In this document: positions 8,042-18,800 of the stretch, piece by piece
Numbering within the stretch: position 1 is the stretch's first letter
Layout of the letters: every line of letters begins with the position of its first letter
From: Saprospiraceae bacterium
GTDB taxonomy: Bacteria; Bacteroidota; Bacteroidia; Chitinophagales; Saprospiraceae
Length of the DNA: 64,000 nucleotides
Assembly: GCA_016722295.1 (NCBI GenBank)
Contig: JADKGL010000006.1
Coordinates: 1 to 64,000, forward strand
Direction of reading: 5' to 3'
Made by a program: the position numbers and the translations under genes
Notes under the pieces: model-generated
The model's input: the letters and a program-made list of their open reading frames with translations, nothing else
Told to the model about the DNA's origin: nothing
Database searches by the model: none

Positions 8042-11000
8042 ATGCACAAGAATTTTGTAAGATGTTTTTTTATTGGAATAGCAATGTGGATGAGCACACA
8101 GGATGCCTTTACACAAGAAGCTAGACTTTTACGTTTTCCCACTATTTCAAATGGTAAAATCGTGTTTTCATACGCGGGTGATCTTTACACTGTATCTGAA
8201 TCAGGAGGAACTGCACGAAAATTGACTAACCATGTTGGTCAAGAAATATTTGCACGATTTTCACCTGATGGATCTCAGTTGGCTTTCTCGGGACAGTATG
8301 ATGGAAATACCGAAATTTATACTATGCCTTCAGAAGGTGGTGTACCTAAACGAATCACACATACTGCTACATTAGGAAGAGACGATGTATCAGATCGAAT
8401 GGGCCCAAATAATCTTTGCATGTCATGGCGAGACAATTCATCCATCCTCTATAGAAATCGATGGAAAGAATGGAATGACTGGAGAGGTCAATTGTATTTA
8501 GCAAAAATAGATGGTAGCACTCCAGAGATGCTTCCATTGCCTTCTGGTGGATTTGGTTCGTACTCACCAGACAAATCAAAAATAGCTTACAATAGAGTAT
8601 TTAGAGAATTTAGAACTTGGAAAAGATATCGCGGTGGTCAAGCAGACGAAATATGGATTTATGATTTCAATACCAAACAAACAGAAAAAATAACGAATTC
8701 TAATGCACAAGATATTATTCCAATGTGGGTTGGAAATAAAATTTATTTTGTGTCTGATAGAGATCAACGCATGAATTTATTTTCCTACGACCTCTCTACA
8801 AAACAAACCAAAAAAGTAACTGATTTCAAAGAATTTGATGTCAAATTTCCATCTTCAAATGGTAACCAAATCGTGTTTGAAAATGGTGGTTATATTTACA
8901 AACTTGATGCATCAAATGATCTTGCGCAAAAAGTAAGTATCACCTTATCTGAAGACTTTGCATCTGGTAGAAATAAGTATATCGCAGGAAAAGAATTTAT
9001 CGAGAATTGGGATCTTGGAGCAGATGGAAATAGAGCAGTATTCGTCACTAGAGGCGATATCTTTACTGTACCTGCTAAGAACGGTCCAGTTCGACCTGTA
9101 TACGCCAACTCAGCATCACATGAGCGCAATGCAAATTGGTCTCCTAATGGAAAATATATCGCATTCATTTCCGACTTGACAGGTGAAGATGAAATATACA
9201 TCATCGATGGACAAGGAACAAATACACCAATTCAATTGACTAAAGGAGGAGACAATTATAAGTATGGATTGAGCTGGTCTCCTGATTCAAAAAAAATAGC
9301 TTATAGCGATCGCAAACAAAACGTATATTACGTTGACATCAATAGCAAAGAAAATACAAAAATACTTTACACAGAAGCTGGAGAGATAAGAGATTATAAT
9401 TGGTCACCAGATAGTAAATATTTAACCTACACTGCGCCTGTAAAAAAAGGTAATTCTGTAGTCAATGTGTATTCCCTTTCTGAAAAGAAAAACTACACTG
9501 TTACTGATACTTGGTTTGACTCTTATGCTCCATCATTTAGTTCAGATGGAAAATATTTATACTTTGTATCACAGCGCACTTTTAATCCCAGTTACAATAA
9601 TGTAGAATGGAATTATGCCTATTTTGATTTAGGAAAAATATATTTTGTTACTTTACGAAAAGATGTTAAAAATCCATTCGAACCCAAATCAGATGAAGTT
9701 GCAGTGAAAGAAGAAGGAGCTACTGATAAAAAAGAAGAAAAGAAAGAAGAGAAAAAAGCTGACCCCAATGTCGCAATTGACTTTGATGGAATTGTCAATC
9801 GAATAGGTGAAATTCCGACTTCTCCAGGCAATTATTATGGATTGAATATAATCAATGATAAGATCTATTATTTTAAGTCCTCTATGGGAAATAGAATGAA
9901 AGCATATTTATTTGATTTGAATTCTCAAAAAGAAACTGAAATCGGCGATATCCAAGGATTTTCATTTTCAGCAGACAATAAAAAAATGATGTGTGTTTCA
10001 AATAATAATTATTATATCATTGATGCTCCAAGTTCAAAACTTAATCTTGAAACACCACTAAACCTATCAGATATGAAGGTACTGGTAGATCGCAAAGCAG
10101 AATGGACACAAATCTATCATGAATGCTGGAGACAAATGAGAGATTTTTTTTATGATCCAAATATGCATGGTGTCGATTGGAAAGCGCTTGGAAAAAATTA
10201 CGCTAGTCTTTTACCACATGTAAATCATAGAACAGACCTTACGTATATTCTTGGAGAATTGATCGGTGAATTAAATTGTGGTCACGCTTATGTTGGTGGC
10301 GGAGACTATCCAAAAGCAGAACGAGTCAATATGGGATTGTTAGGTGCACAGATTTCAAGAGATGGTTCTGGATACTACAAAATTGATAAAATCTACAAAG
10401 GACAAAATTGGGATAAAAAAACAAGATCTCCTTTAACAGAACTTGGTGTAAATGCAAAAGAAGGCGATTATATCATCTCAATTAATGGAACAAAAACGAA
10501 TGAAGTAAAAGATCTATTTGAATTGCTCATTGGAACAGCGGACAAACAAGTTAAGATAGAATTTAATTCATCTCCTTCACTTGGAGGCAAGATCAGTACA
10601 GTAATTCCTACATCCGATGAACAACAGTTAATTTATTACAATTGGGTAGAAAAAAATTATGAAAAGGTATCCCAAGCAACAAACGGTAGAGTTGGATATA
10701 TTCATATTCCAAATATGGGAAGTGATGGATTGAACGAATTCGTAAAACATTTTTATGCTCAATTAGACAAGGAAGCAGTGATCATCGACGATAGAGGAAA
10801 TGGCGGAGGAAATGTCTCCCCTCATATTATCGAGAGATTGCGAAGAGAACCAGTTCAAGTGACAAGAATGCGTAATTCATCTCCGACATTCGAACCACAA
10901 GAGCAATTCATTGGGCCAAAGGTCGCATTGATTGATGAATGGTCTGCGAGTGATGGTGACATTTTTGCATATCGATTTAGAAAACATAAACTAGGTACCA

Positions 11001-11287
11001 TCATTGGGAAAAGATCATGGGGAGGCGTTGTAGGAATCAGAGGTTCGTTGCCAATCGTAGATGGAGGATTTCTCAATCGTCCAGAATTTGCACGTTATGA
11101 TGTTGATGGAAAACAATGGGAAATCGAAGGATATGGTGTCGATCCAGACATTGTCGTTGACAATGATCCATATAAAACATACATGGGTGAAGATGCACAG
11201 TTGGATAAAGCAATACAATTGATGCTAGAACAAATCAAAGGGAAAACCTTCAAAGAGCCAGCTCCTCCACCCTATCCAGTAAAATAA
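8042..11287 (+). CDS. Tricorn-type S41 family peptidase
   Basis: 1081 residues with an N-terminal signal peptide ending near residue 25. Residues 30-560 hold TolB/WD40-like PD40 repeats (FSPDGSQLAF, WSPNGKYIAF, WSPDSKKIAY, WSPDSKYLTY) that form two propellers. A Lys/Glu-rich linker lies near 560-580, a PDZ domain near 760-860, and the tail-specific protease core after that. The catalytic set of archaeal tricorn is kept: His748 in GHAYV, the oxyanion loop RGNGGGN near 920, Ser970 in SASDGD, and Glu1029 in WEIEGYGVDPD. Unlike archaeal tricorn it should act in the periplasm on peptides or misfolded proteins. It is a single-gene transcript closed by a strong hairpin at 11315. Confidence 0.93.
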   Translation: MHKNFVRCFFIGIAMWMSTQDAFTQEARLLRFPTISNGKIVFSYAGDLYTVSESGGTARKLTNHVGQEIFARFSPDGSQLAFSGQYDGNTEIYTMPSEGGVPKRITHTATLGRDDVSDRMGPNNLCMSWRDNSSILYRNRWKEWNDWRGQLYLAKIDGSTPEMLPLPSGGFGSYSPDKSKIAYNRVFREFRTWKRYRGGQADEIWIYDFNTKQTEKITNSNAQDIIPMWVGNKIYFVSDRDQRMNLFSYDLSTKQTKKVTDFKEFDVKFPSSNGNQIVFENGGYIYKLDASNDLAQKVSITLSEDFASGRNKYIAGKEFIENWDLGADGNRAVFVTRGDIFTVPAKNGPVRPVYANSASHERNANWSPNGKYIAFISDLTGEDEIYIIDGQGTNTPIQLTKGGDNYKYGLSWSPDSKKIAYSDRKQNVYYVDINSKENTKILYTEAGEIRDYNWSPDSKYLTYTAPVKKGNSVVNVYSLSEKKNYTVTDTWFDSYAPSFSSDGKYLYFVSQRTFNPSYNNVEWNYAYFDLGKIYFVTLRKDVKNPFEPKSDEVAVKEEGATDKKEEKKEEKKADPNVAIDFDGIVNRIGEIPTSPGNYYGLNIINDKIYYFKSSMGNRMKAYLFDLNSQKETEIGDIQGFSFSADNKKMMCVSNNNYYIIDAPSSKLNLETPLNLSDMKVLVDRKAEWTQIYHECWRQMRDFFYDPNMHGVDWKALGKNYASLLPHVNHRTDLTYILGELIGELNCGHAYVGGGDYPKAERVNMGLLGAQISRDGSGYYKIDKIYKGQNWDKKTRSPLTELGVNAKEGDYIISINGTKTNEVKDLFELLIGTADKQVKIEFNSSPSLGGKISTVIPTSDEQQLIYYNWVEKNYEKVSQATNGRVGYIHIPNMGSDGLNEFVKHFYAQLDKEAVIIDDRGNGGGNVSPHIIERLRREPVQVTRMRNSSPTFEPQEQFIGPKVALIDEWSASDGDIFAYRFRKHKLGTIIGKRSWGGVVGIRGSLPIVDGGFLNRPEFARYDVDGKQWEIEGYGVDPDIVVDNDPYKTYMGEDAQLDKAIQLMLEQIKGKTFKEPAPPPYPVK

Positions 11288-11314
11288 AATTGAAACAAAT
11301 AGATCAAAACAAAG

Positions 11315-11340
11315 AAGGCCTTTCATCACTGAAAGGCCTT
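11315..11340 (+). terminator. Hairpin terminator after the tricorn-like gene
   Basis: A perfect 11-bp stem (AAGGCCTTTCA / TGAAAGGCCTT) with a TCAC loop, 27 bp after the stop. The following T-tract is weak (TACTGTTTGTTGG), but the stem is strong and it separates two convergent genes. Confidence 0.75.
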
Positions 11341-11447
11341 TACTGTTTGTTGGTTTTAACAGTCGTCTATTTTCGATTTCGTTTCTTTTGCATTTCTTGT
11401 TCAATTATTATGCCAATAATATAGATCAAGTTTAAATTGCAATAGAA

Positions 11448-12746
11448 CTACGACTTATAAAATCGCTTGTGAGTGACTCCATCTTTTGATTGAAAAATAA
11501 TCGTATAAACAGACGAAGGTAAATCTCGTAATGAAATTTCAGTAAAATGTGAATGTATTTTTCTATGAATGACTATCTGCTGATTTGAATTATAAATATA
11601 CAAATTCGCACCAATGTTTGTTTGTGAACACTCGACAACCAATTGCTCTTGAAATACACGAAAATTGAAATCAGACACGTTAAAATCCGATGTTGAAGTC
11701 TGGCATTTCAACTGATTTATTCTATTCCAAATATCATTATTGTATTCAGTAGGAACAAGACTATTTGTCGATGGAGCATCACCCATTCTGACAAACACTA
11801 AATTCGACGCAGGATCCACATTAATTATCTGACCATTCTTTCCAATTGCTGCATATAAAGCAGATGGCGCTGCTTTCAACAAACTGCCTTGAAAAGAAAA
11901 TTGCAATCCAGGCAATTTGTATGAAGACTTCCCATTCAACCATGTGAGATATCCATATGAAGGATTGATCATTTGAGATGAATTTGTCATCTGTTGAAAA
12001 TAGTTTTGATCTTTTAATATTTGGACTCCATTCCAGTTGCCTTTAGCTAATAATAATAAACCAAATCGCGCCATAGATCTCGGCTTACTTATGAATACAT
12101 TGTTATCTCCAAATTTAAAATAAGCACCTTGTGCGCCTATCGGTGTTAAAATTCTAGAATTCACAAAAGAACTTAATGTCGCATTTGTCGCTTTGCTTAT
12201 GACTTGATCCAACAATGTATAAGGTCCATTGTGATATGCCCATCTTGTTCCTGCATCAGCTTTGTATAACAGACAATTTGGACTTGTACAATCCGCATTT
12301 CCTGTACCATCATCGAGACCTGTTGTCATAGTTATTTGATGACGTATCGTAATCTTATCTTCTTGCTCTGGTGTACAACTTGTCCAGTTTTTACCAAGAT
12401 ATTTAGAACTCATATCATCTAAGGATAAGAAGCCTTCTTGCTGTGCAATACCAATTGAAAATCCAGTCAAGGTCTTTCCTGCCGAATTCCACAACCAATT
12501 GCTGTCTTGCGCAAATGTCTTGAAATATTTCTCAAGTACAATTTTTCCATCTTTCAATACTATAAACGCTTTGGAATTTGTACTATCCAAGAAGCTGTAC
12601 AATGCGTCAATATTTGCATCACACCATCCGAGTTCTTTAGGATTCATAGTTTGCCAATCATTTCCTCTTGGAGGAAAATACAAATTTTGTCCAAATGATT
12701 GATACGCTATTAGTAGAATCAAATAAAACTGAATTTTCATTTTCAT
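11448..12746 (-). CDS. Serine hydrolase (class C beta-lactamase-like) with T9SS sorting domain
   Basis: 432 residues: signal peptide 1-20, beta-lactamase-related fold 25-345, then a T9SS type A sorting domain 355-432 (NIGANLYIYNSNQQI, DLPSSVYTIIFQ, a Lys-rich end). The nucleophile motif SxxK is S88-A-G-K91 and the second motif YxN is Y171-H-N173. These enzymes include DD-peptidases and esterases; the true substrate is unknown. It should be exported by Sec and carried to the cell surface or medium by T9SS. It stands 24 bp upstream of uvrC on the minus strand's transcription order (uvrC first), so it may be read from uvrC. Confidence 0.88.
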   Translation of the reverse strand: MKMKIQFYLILLIAYQSFGQNLYFPPRGNDWQTMNPKELGWCDANIDALYSFLDSTNSKAFIVLKDGKIVLEKYFKTFAQDSNWLWNSAGKTLTGFSIGIAQQEGFLSLDDMSSKYLGKNWTSCTPEQEDKITIRHQITMTTGLDDGTGNADCTSPNCLLYKADAGTRWAYHNGPYTLLDQVISKATNATLSSFVNSRILTPIGAQGAYFKFGDNNVFISKPRSMARFGLLLLAKGNWNGVQILKDQNYFQQMTNSSQMINPSYGYLTWLNGKSSYKLPGLQFSFQGSLLKAAPSALYAAIGKNGQIINVDPASNLVFVRMGDAPSTNSLVPTEYNNDIWNRINQLKCQTSTSDFNVSDFNFRVFQEQLVVECSQTNIGANLYIYNSNQQIVIHRKIHSHFTEISLRDLPSSVYTIIFQSKDGVTHKRFYKS

Positions 12747-12770
12747 AATTCCTATTATTTTTATTAACTT

Positions 12771-14603
12771 TTACTCTTCTTCAGAAAAACTAGTTGTGCG
12801 GTCTTCGGAATTATAATAATCTAAAATAAGTTTAGTCATTTTTTTTCCTACTATCTTCTCTACTTCTTCTATTGGTGCAGCAAGTATTCTTGGTATTGAA
12901 TGAAATTGATTTAACAACTTTTGAGCAGACACTTTTCCCAATCCTTTAATCTGTGTTAAGGCTGTTCCTGTCATTTTCTTTGATCGAACATTTCGATGGA
13001 ATGTTAATCCAAATCGATGTGCTTCATTTCTCAATTGTTGAATGAGTTTTAACGATTCGGATTTCTTATTAATGTGTAATGGAATCGGATCTTCTGCAAA
13101 ATAAATTTCCTCCAACTTTTTAGCGATACCAATTACATTGACTTTATCTTGAATTCCCAATGCTAAAATAGACTTCATGGCTGAAGACAATTGCCCTTTT
13201 CCTCCATCAATGATAATCAGCTGAGGCAAACTTTGTTCTTCATCAAGCAATCTCTTATATCTGCGAAATACTACTTCTTCCATTGAAGCAAAATCATTCG
13301 GACCTTCGACTGTTTTAATATGAAAATGTCTATAATCTTTTTTAGAAGGTTTAGCATTTTTAAAGACGACACAGGCAGCAACAGGACTTGTTCCTTGAAT
13401 ATTTGAATTGTCAAAACACTCAATGTGAAATGGAATTTCTTTTAGATGTAAATCAGCTTGAAGTGTGCGAAGAATTCTTTCTGATGGTAGGGATTTTGCT
13501 GCTCGATTCATCCTATCCTTTCTTACTTGTAGCACATGAAAATTAATATTCTTTTCAGACAATTCTAGTAAGTGCTTTTTGTCCCCGATTTTTGGAATTG
13601 TGATTACGAGTTTTTCATCTTCCAACTGCACAGGAATCGGGACTATTATTTCTGGGGCAATACTTTCAAACTGACTTCTTATTTTTTGAATGGCTAATGA
13701 AAGAATTTTTTCTTCATCATCATCGACATTTTTTTCACCATCTATAGTAAACGTATGTATGATCGCACCATCGATCACTTTCATAAAGTGTATAAAGATT
13801 TCATCTTCTAAGGTAGCGAAACTAAAAACATCTACATCTTGAATATTGGGATTAACTACAGTTGATTTACTTTGATAATCTTGAAATGCCTCTAGTCTTG
13901 TCTTCCACAATTGCGCCGATTCGAAATCCATTCGCTCTGCACAAGACAACATACAAGAATGAATATGTTCTTTCACACTCCTAAAATGTCCTTTCAGAAT
14001 ATTCTTTATTTGAACAATTTTAGCTTGGTATTCTGCTTCGCTTTCATAGTGTTCACAAGGTCCACTACAGTTCTTAATATGGTATTCCAAACAAACTTTA
14101 TACTTCGATCTGGACAATGCGGCTGCTGATAAATTCAAGCTACAACTTCGCAAAGGGAATAAGGTCTTAATGAGATCGACTATAATTTCTGCTCGATATT
14201 TAGAAGTATATGGGCCAAAATATGTTGAGCCATCGCGATAGATTTTTCGAGTGAAATAAACTCTAGGAAAGGGTTCATTCTTGATACAAATATATGCATA
14301 CGTTTTGCCATCTTTCAACATTACATTGTATCGTGGCTGATGTGTTTTAATCAACGAATTTTCCAACAACAATGCATCATGCTCAGTCTCTACAATCGTA
14401 AACTCAATGTGGTGGGCATGCTTTATTAACGCTCGTGTTTTTGCAAGGACGTGTTTCTTTTCACCGAAATATGAGTTTAATCTATTCTTTAGATTTTTTG
14501 CTTTTCCGACATATAGGATTTCATTTGACTTATCTAAAAATCTGTAAACACCAGGATCAGTTGGTATTTTTATAGAAAACTCTTTGAACTCGGACAGATT
14601 CAT
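12771..14603 (-). CDS. uvrC: UvrABC excinuclease subunit C
   Basis: 610 residues, a normal length. The GIY-YIG nuclease domain is at 12-95 (PGVYRFLD, EILYVGKAKNLKNRL), which makes the 3' incision. The Cys-rich stretch CLEYHIKNCSGPCEHY at about 168, a UVR motif near 210-240 and the RNase H-like 5' nuclease domain follow, with FDNSNIQGTSPVAACVVF (about 395), IIDGGKGQLSSA (about 460) and RNEAHRFGLTFHR (about 525) carrying the Asp/Asp/His residues. Tandem HhH motifs (IKGLGKVSAQKLL) bind DNA at the end. It performs both cuts in nucleotide excision repair together with UvrB. It lies 9 bp after a small membrane-protein gene of the AtpZ cluster, which is an unusual neighbour. Confidence 0.97.
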   Translation of the reverse strand: MNLSEFKEFSIKIPTDPGVYRFLDKSNEILYVGKAKNLKNRLNSYFGEKKHVLAKTRALIKHAHHIEFTIVETEHDALLLENSLIKTHQPRYNVMLKDGKTYAYICIKNEPFPRVYFTRKIYRDGSTYFGPYTSKYRAEIIVDLIKTLFPLRSCSLNLSAAALSRSKYKVCLEYHIKNCSGPCEHYESEAEYQAKIVQIKNILKGHFRSVKEHIHSCMLSCAERMDFESAQLWKTRLEAFQDYQSKSTVVNPNIQDVDVFSFATLEDEIFIHFMKVIDGAIIHTFTIDGEKNVDDDEEKILSLAIQKIRSQFESIAPEIIVPIPVQLEDEKLVITIPKIGDKKHLLELSEKNINFHVLQVRKDRMNRAAKSLPSERILRTLQADLHLKEIPFHIECFDNSNIQGTSPVAACVVFKNAKPSKKDYRHFHIKTVEGPNDFASMEEVVFRRYKRLLDEEQSLPQLIIIDGGKGQLSSAMKSILALGIQDKVNVIGIAKKLEEIYFAEDPIPLHINKKSESLKLIQQLRNEAHRFGLTFHRNVRSKKMTGTALTQIKGLGKVSAQKLLNQFHSIPRILAAPIEEVEKIVGKKMTKLILDYYNSEDRTTSFSEEE

Positions 14604-14612
14604 TGAATTAAC

Positions 14613-14999
14613 TTATGATTTATCTGATTTACTGATTTTCATCAATGAATAGGTTTCAAGAATAGTGAAGCTTATATATATCAAGATGATTGGAAAAATA
14701 ATTTGCTCTGGTAACAATCCAAGTCTTTTTATTAAAATCAAGGTAACAAGGACTGTGAGAATCATTTTAAATATAATAGAAGCAATAAATATTCTTGAAA
14801 ACAAATAGATGTTTTTTGAGCTTGCACTAAATAAGCACAAAAAAAATAAACTCGTAGAAAATATTGTAAAAAATAATAAGGTCAAACCAATACCAATATA
14901 AAAATCAATGTTTTGTGAGCCAAAATGACTTATAAAAAATATGGCACTATTAATTATTAAAGTTAAAGCTAAGTACAAAAAATACCGACCAACACTCAT
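14613..14999 (-). CDS. Four-helix membrane protein, AtpI-like position
   Basis: 128 residues with four predicted membrane helices and no polar domain. It overlaps the AtpZ/AtpI gene by 4 bp (ATGA) and therefore is translationally coupled to it. In Bacteroidota a small poorly conserved membrane protein follows AtpZ before the ATP synthase genes; this is probably that protein and may assist F0 assembly or Mg2+ uptake. No sequence motif proves this. Confidence 0.6.
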   Translation of the reverse strand: MSVGRYFLYLALTLIINSAIFFISHFGSQNIDFYIGIGLTLLFFTIFSTSLFFLCLFSASSKNIYLFSRIFIASIIFKMILTVLVTLILIKRLGLLPEQIIFPIILIYISFTILETYSLMKISKSDKS

Positions 15000-15211
15000 G
15001 ACTTATTTTTGCTTAGGTCTGCATTGATCCAAAACAGTAAGCCTATGAAAGAGACACAAACTAAAAGAATAGTCATCCACGGATCTTTTAAAGCTAATTT
15101 TCGATCCAATATGGTGCCCAACCAAGCAAAAATCCCAATGGTTGCAAAAATTTGAAATCCCATTCCGGCATATTTGAGATATATTCCAGAATTTGAGTTT
15201 TTCTTGTTCAT
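14996..15211 (-). CDS. AtpZ/AtpI family protein
   Basis: 71 residues: two helices with the loop WLGTILDRKLALKDPWMTILLV, the family's conserved G-x-x-L-D-R ... P pattern. AtpZ/AtpI proteins help assemble the F0 c-ring of ATP synthase. It lies 14 bp after the bactofilin gene. The ATP synthase genes that normally follow are absent here; uvrC is there instead. Confidence 0.85.
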   Translation of the reverse strand: MNKKNSNSGIYLKYAGMGFQIFATIGIFAWLGTILDRKLALKDPWMTILLVCVSFIGLLFWINADLSKNKS

Positions 15212-15225
15212 GCTAATTTTTTAGG

Positions 15226-15609
15226 TCAAAGATGAGTTTGATGACTCATTTTGCTTACTACATTAAACTTTGCTCCAGGAGATACTGACAATTTATCGGT
15301 ATTGATTTCTCCTTCAACTTGTGCCGATTCCTTAATTTGTAGGAGATCGTCAATATGAATTACCCCTTTAAAAACACCTTCTATAACAGCATTTTGGGCT
15401 TTGATTTCACCATCTATCTGTCCTTTTGGTCCGATGATCACTTTTCCTTTACAATTCAACACACCTTTCATCATACCATCGATACGGATGTCATTGTCTG
15501 CATTAATAGTACCTTCTATATTTGTTCCATGCACGATACTATTCAATGCGCCTTGACTTAAGGCTTGATTCGCTTTTGAGTCGTTTTGATTTGATTTTGA
15601 TCCAAACAT
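15226..15609 (-). CDS. Bactofilin (polymer-forming cytoskeletal protein)
   Basis: 127 residues. After a polar Gln/Ser-rich N-tail the body is a short beta-helix with a hydrophobic-glycine repeat (GTNIEGTINADNDIRIDG, LNCKGKVIIGPKGQIDGEI, then two more turns). This is the bactofilin fold, which self-assembles into filaments without nucleotide and helps to localise envelope enzymes. It is the first gene of a likely bactofilin-AtpZ-membrane protein-uvrC transcript. Confidence 0.92.
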   Translation of the reverse strand: MFGSKSNQNDSKANQALSQGALNSIVHGTNIEGTINADNDIRIDGMMKGVLNCKGKVIIGPKGQIDGEIKAQNAVIEGVFKGVIHIDDLLQIKESAQVEGEINTDKLSVSPGAKFNVVSKMSHQTHL

Positions 15610-15778
15610 AAGTTTAGCGTTTTGTCGTTTTATGAATTGGATTTTTAAAAAAGTAATGCCTAGTAAAAGGTAAAAGCATTTTCCAAAAATTCCAAATTGG
15701 GCTTAAAGATAAAAAGGAAATTGTAAAGCTATAGATATTATTAATAAAGTAAAAGAATGAATGGCTTTAACTAATGAA

Positions 15779-15808
15779 GAATGGCTGCCCTTTTAGGAAC
15801 AGCCATTC
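15779..15808 (-). terminator. Hairpin downstream of the TonB-dependent receptor gene
   Basis: A perfect 9-bp stem (GAATGGCTG / CAGCCATTC) with a 12-nt loop lies 26 bp after the receptor stop codon. No clean T-run follows on the minus strand, so termination efficiency is uncertain. Confidence 0.55.
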
Positions 15809-15834
15809 GATATATATTAAGATTAGAATTAAGC

Positions 15835-18800
15835 TTAATTGAAGATATAACGTATACCTATTCTAGCTTGCCATCTAGAACTAAAGTTGCTCACGTCTTG
15901 TGCATCTTTACCAGATGTTTCACCTCTTCTATAGGTAAAAGTCGGTTTGGTTACTTTATTTCCATTTGCTGGATCTGCAACCAATTTTTCTAATTGATAT
16001 AAATAAAAGTAATTAAATTCACCAGGTACTGAATATCTTGCTCCCCATTCTGGGTTAATTAAATTTGCAAAATTGAATATATCCGCTGAAAGTTGAATCT
16101 TGTGTACTTTGTTTCCCAATTTAATACCAAGGTCTTGTCTTACTGCAAAATCTAGGAAATTAGCAAACTCACCCCAGTTTGCATTCTTCTCAATATACTG
16201 CCCTCTGTGTTTGCTCAAGTAAGGATCAGATTCAATGTATTTGTTCAAATTGTCCCACTGTGTCTGAGCTGTCACAGTTGTTGAATTGCTAGTATAATCA
16301 ACCAATGTAATGTCAGATTGATTTTTTGGAATATAGATTAAACTTCTGTTTCTACCGGTAGAACCAGCTTCATTATTTGGATTTGTAGCAGCACTTCCAC
16401 CAAGTACATAAGAAAATGGTTGGCCAGAATGTCCATCATAGAATAATGAAAATGTAGTACCGAACAACTTATTTTTAGTCCAATTAATCTTATAATCTAA
16501 AGTTCCTACTACTCTATGGCCTATTGCAAAATCAGATCTTCCATATACTGGATTATTTCTACCGTCTACATTCAATTGACCTCTCCACTGTGATGAATTT
16601 TGTGAAGATGTCGCTTCATTCAATGCATAAGCATCTCCGTATGTATAAGATAAGTTAGCATTAAGTCCAAAATTAAATCTCTTGCTTACAGTAGAAGTAA
16701 AAGAATATGTAGCACCTTTGCTTGTATTAGAAGCCAAATAGATATCAGAATATCTTGGGATGATACTCTTTCTTCCGTATACATCTCGATTGTCTTGAGA
16801 TCCTGTCCAAGTATTTGTAATAGTAGCATCTGAATTGATGTTGGTATAAGCAATATTATTTAAAGTCTTTGTATATACTGCTTCAAAACCTAATCCCCAA
16901 TTGTTATCTAACTCTGCATCATAACCAAAGTTAGCTCTGAACACTTGTGGATATTTAAAATCCTTAGTGAAAAGATCAATGGTTCCAGATGGAATTGAAA
17001 ACTGTGGATTGGTTGGCTGGTCCATAATTCCTGGAGTAAATTTAACTCCTCCTGAAACATTTTGCTGTGTGACTCTTCCAATTGTTAATCCATTGTTGTT
17101 GAACATTGCAGCTGGCCAAACGAAAGGTATTCTACTTGTAAATACACCTAAACCTCCACGTATTTTTTGTTTACTTGATTCACACAAGGCATAACTAAAT
17201 CCTAACCTAGGGGAGAACATAATTTGCCCTTGAGGCGCTTTACCTACTTCTACGTCTTTAGCGATTGCATAAGAGTTTGCAATTGTAGCAATTGCAGAAT
17301 CTCTTAAAAATTTATCCAATTTTGGATCTGAGGTGATAATTGGTAAATCAACTCTCAATCCTCCTGTTACAGAAAATCTGTTAGTAACTGACCATTCGTC
17401 TTGAATATATAATCCTAATTGCATTGCACTCAAAGCAGCAGCTGCTTCTGTATCATCACCATACTTATTATCAACCAAAGAATAAGCGCGTGTGTAAGTT
17501 TTTGCATTTTGATTATTTAAAAACACTGACAATGAATCATACGTGTACGTTCCAAAATTTTGTCCAATAAATACATTTTTCATTTTGTAAAACTCGTTGT
17601 GAGTTCCTAATGTAATCGTGTGTTTACCTTTGTAAATTTTAAAGTTGTCCGTCAATGAAAAAATATCTTGCTCCACTAAATTTGCTGTAGAGAATTCCTC
17701 TGAACCAAATCTAATAGAACCTGCTCCATCCCCAATGATCACATATGGAAAATTACTTCCCAATGGATCTCTATCGTCATTGACTTTTGTATAACCCAAG
17801 ATCAAATTATTACTCATTTTCTTTCCAATCAACGTATTTAATTCAGCAGCTGATGAATTTGTGATTGAAGGAAAATAAATTCCATTATTTGAATAATTTA
17901 TTATAGTAGATGTACTAGCATTTCGATCAAAATTCTCTGCATTCGTATAGCTATGGCGGAGAGTCAATTTATTACTAGAATTTAAATTGAAATCTAATTT
18001 ACCAAATAATTTCAATCCTTTCAATTGATCTTCTACACTGGTAAAAGTACCTGGATCGTAATTGTATTTTGATTGAAGAGTAGCTCTTAATGCATTAAAA
18101 TCAGCAGTCTTAAGATTACCTTTATAACTAGCGATTTCAAATGGTGATGGAGTTTGATCATCTTGTAATTCTGCATTTACAAAGAAAAATACTTTATCCT
18201 TTTTTATTGGACCAGATAATGACACTCCATAAGTAGATTTTGTAAAATCAGCAACTTTCGTTCTATCAACTTTCAATCGATCAGAAAGCACTTTATTCGT
18301 TTTCCCAACCATATTTTGGTTTTGGAAATAATAATAAGCTGTTCCTCCAATATTATTTGTTCCTGATCTAGTAACAGCATTTATACCTGCACCAGCAAAT
18401 CCTCCATATGTCACATCGTAAGGAGAAAGTATTACCTGCACTTGATCAATAATATCCAATGAAAAAGGTGAAATTCCTGTTTGACCTCCATTTGTTCCTG
18501 AAGATGCCAATCCAAAAACATCATTATTCACAGCACCATCTACATATACTGCATTATACCTATTATTTGTACCACCAAATGAGCTTCCACCACCAGCATT
18601 AGCAGATTGAGGAGTCAATCTAGTAAAATCTGATAAATCTCTATTGATTGTAGGCATATTCTCAATCTTTTCTGTAGAAATTTGAGTACTTGTACCTGAA
18701 TTTTCACCAATTGAGCCAATTTTTCCAATAACTTCTACAGCAGTCAATTCAGTAGATGCTTCAGCCAATTTAAAAATAAGTCTTCTGTTTTCACCTAAAC

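Noticed and set aside
9700..9770. Lys/Glu-rich low-complexity stretch as a possible frameshift or insertion in the tricorn-like gene
   Set aside because: The frame is intact on both sides and domain spacing matches the family; it is a linker between propeller and protease parts.
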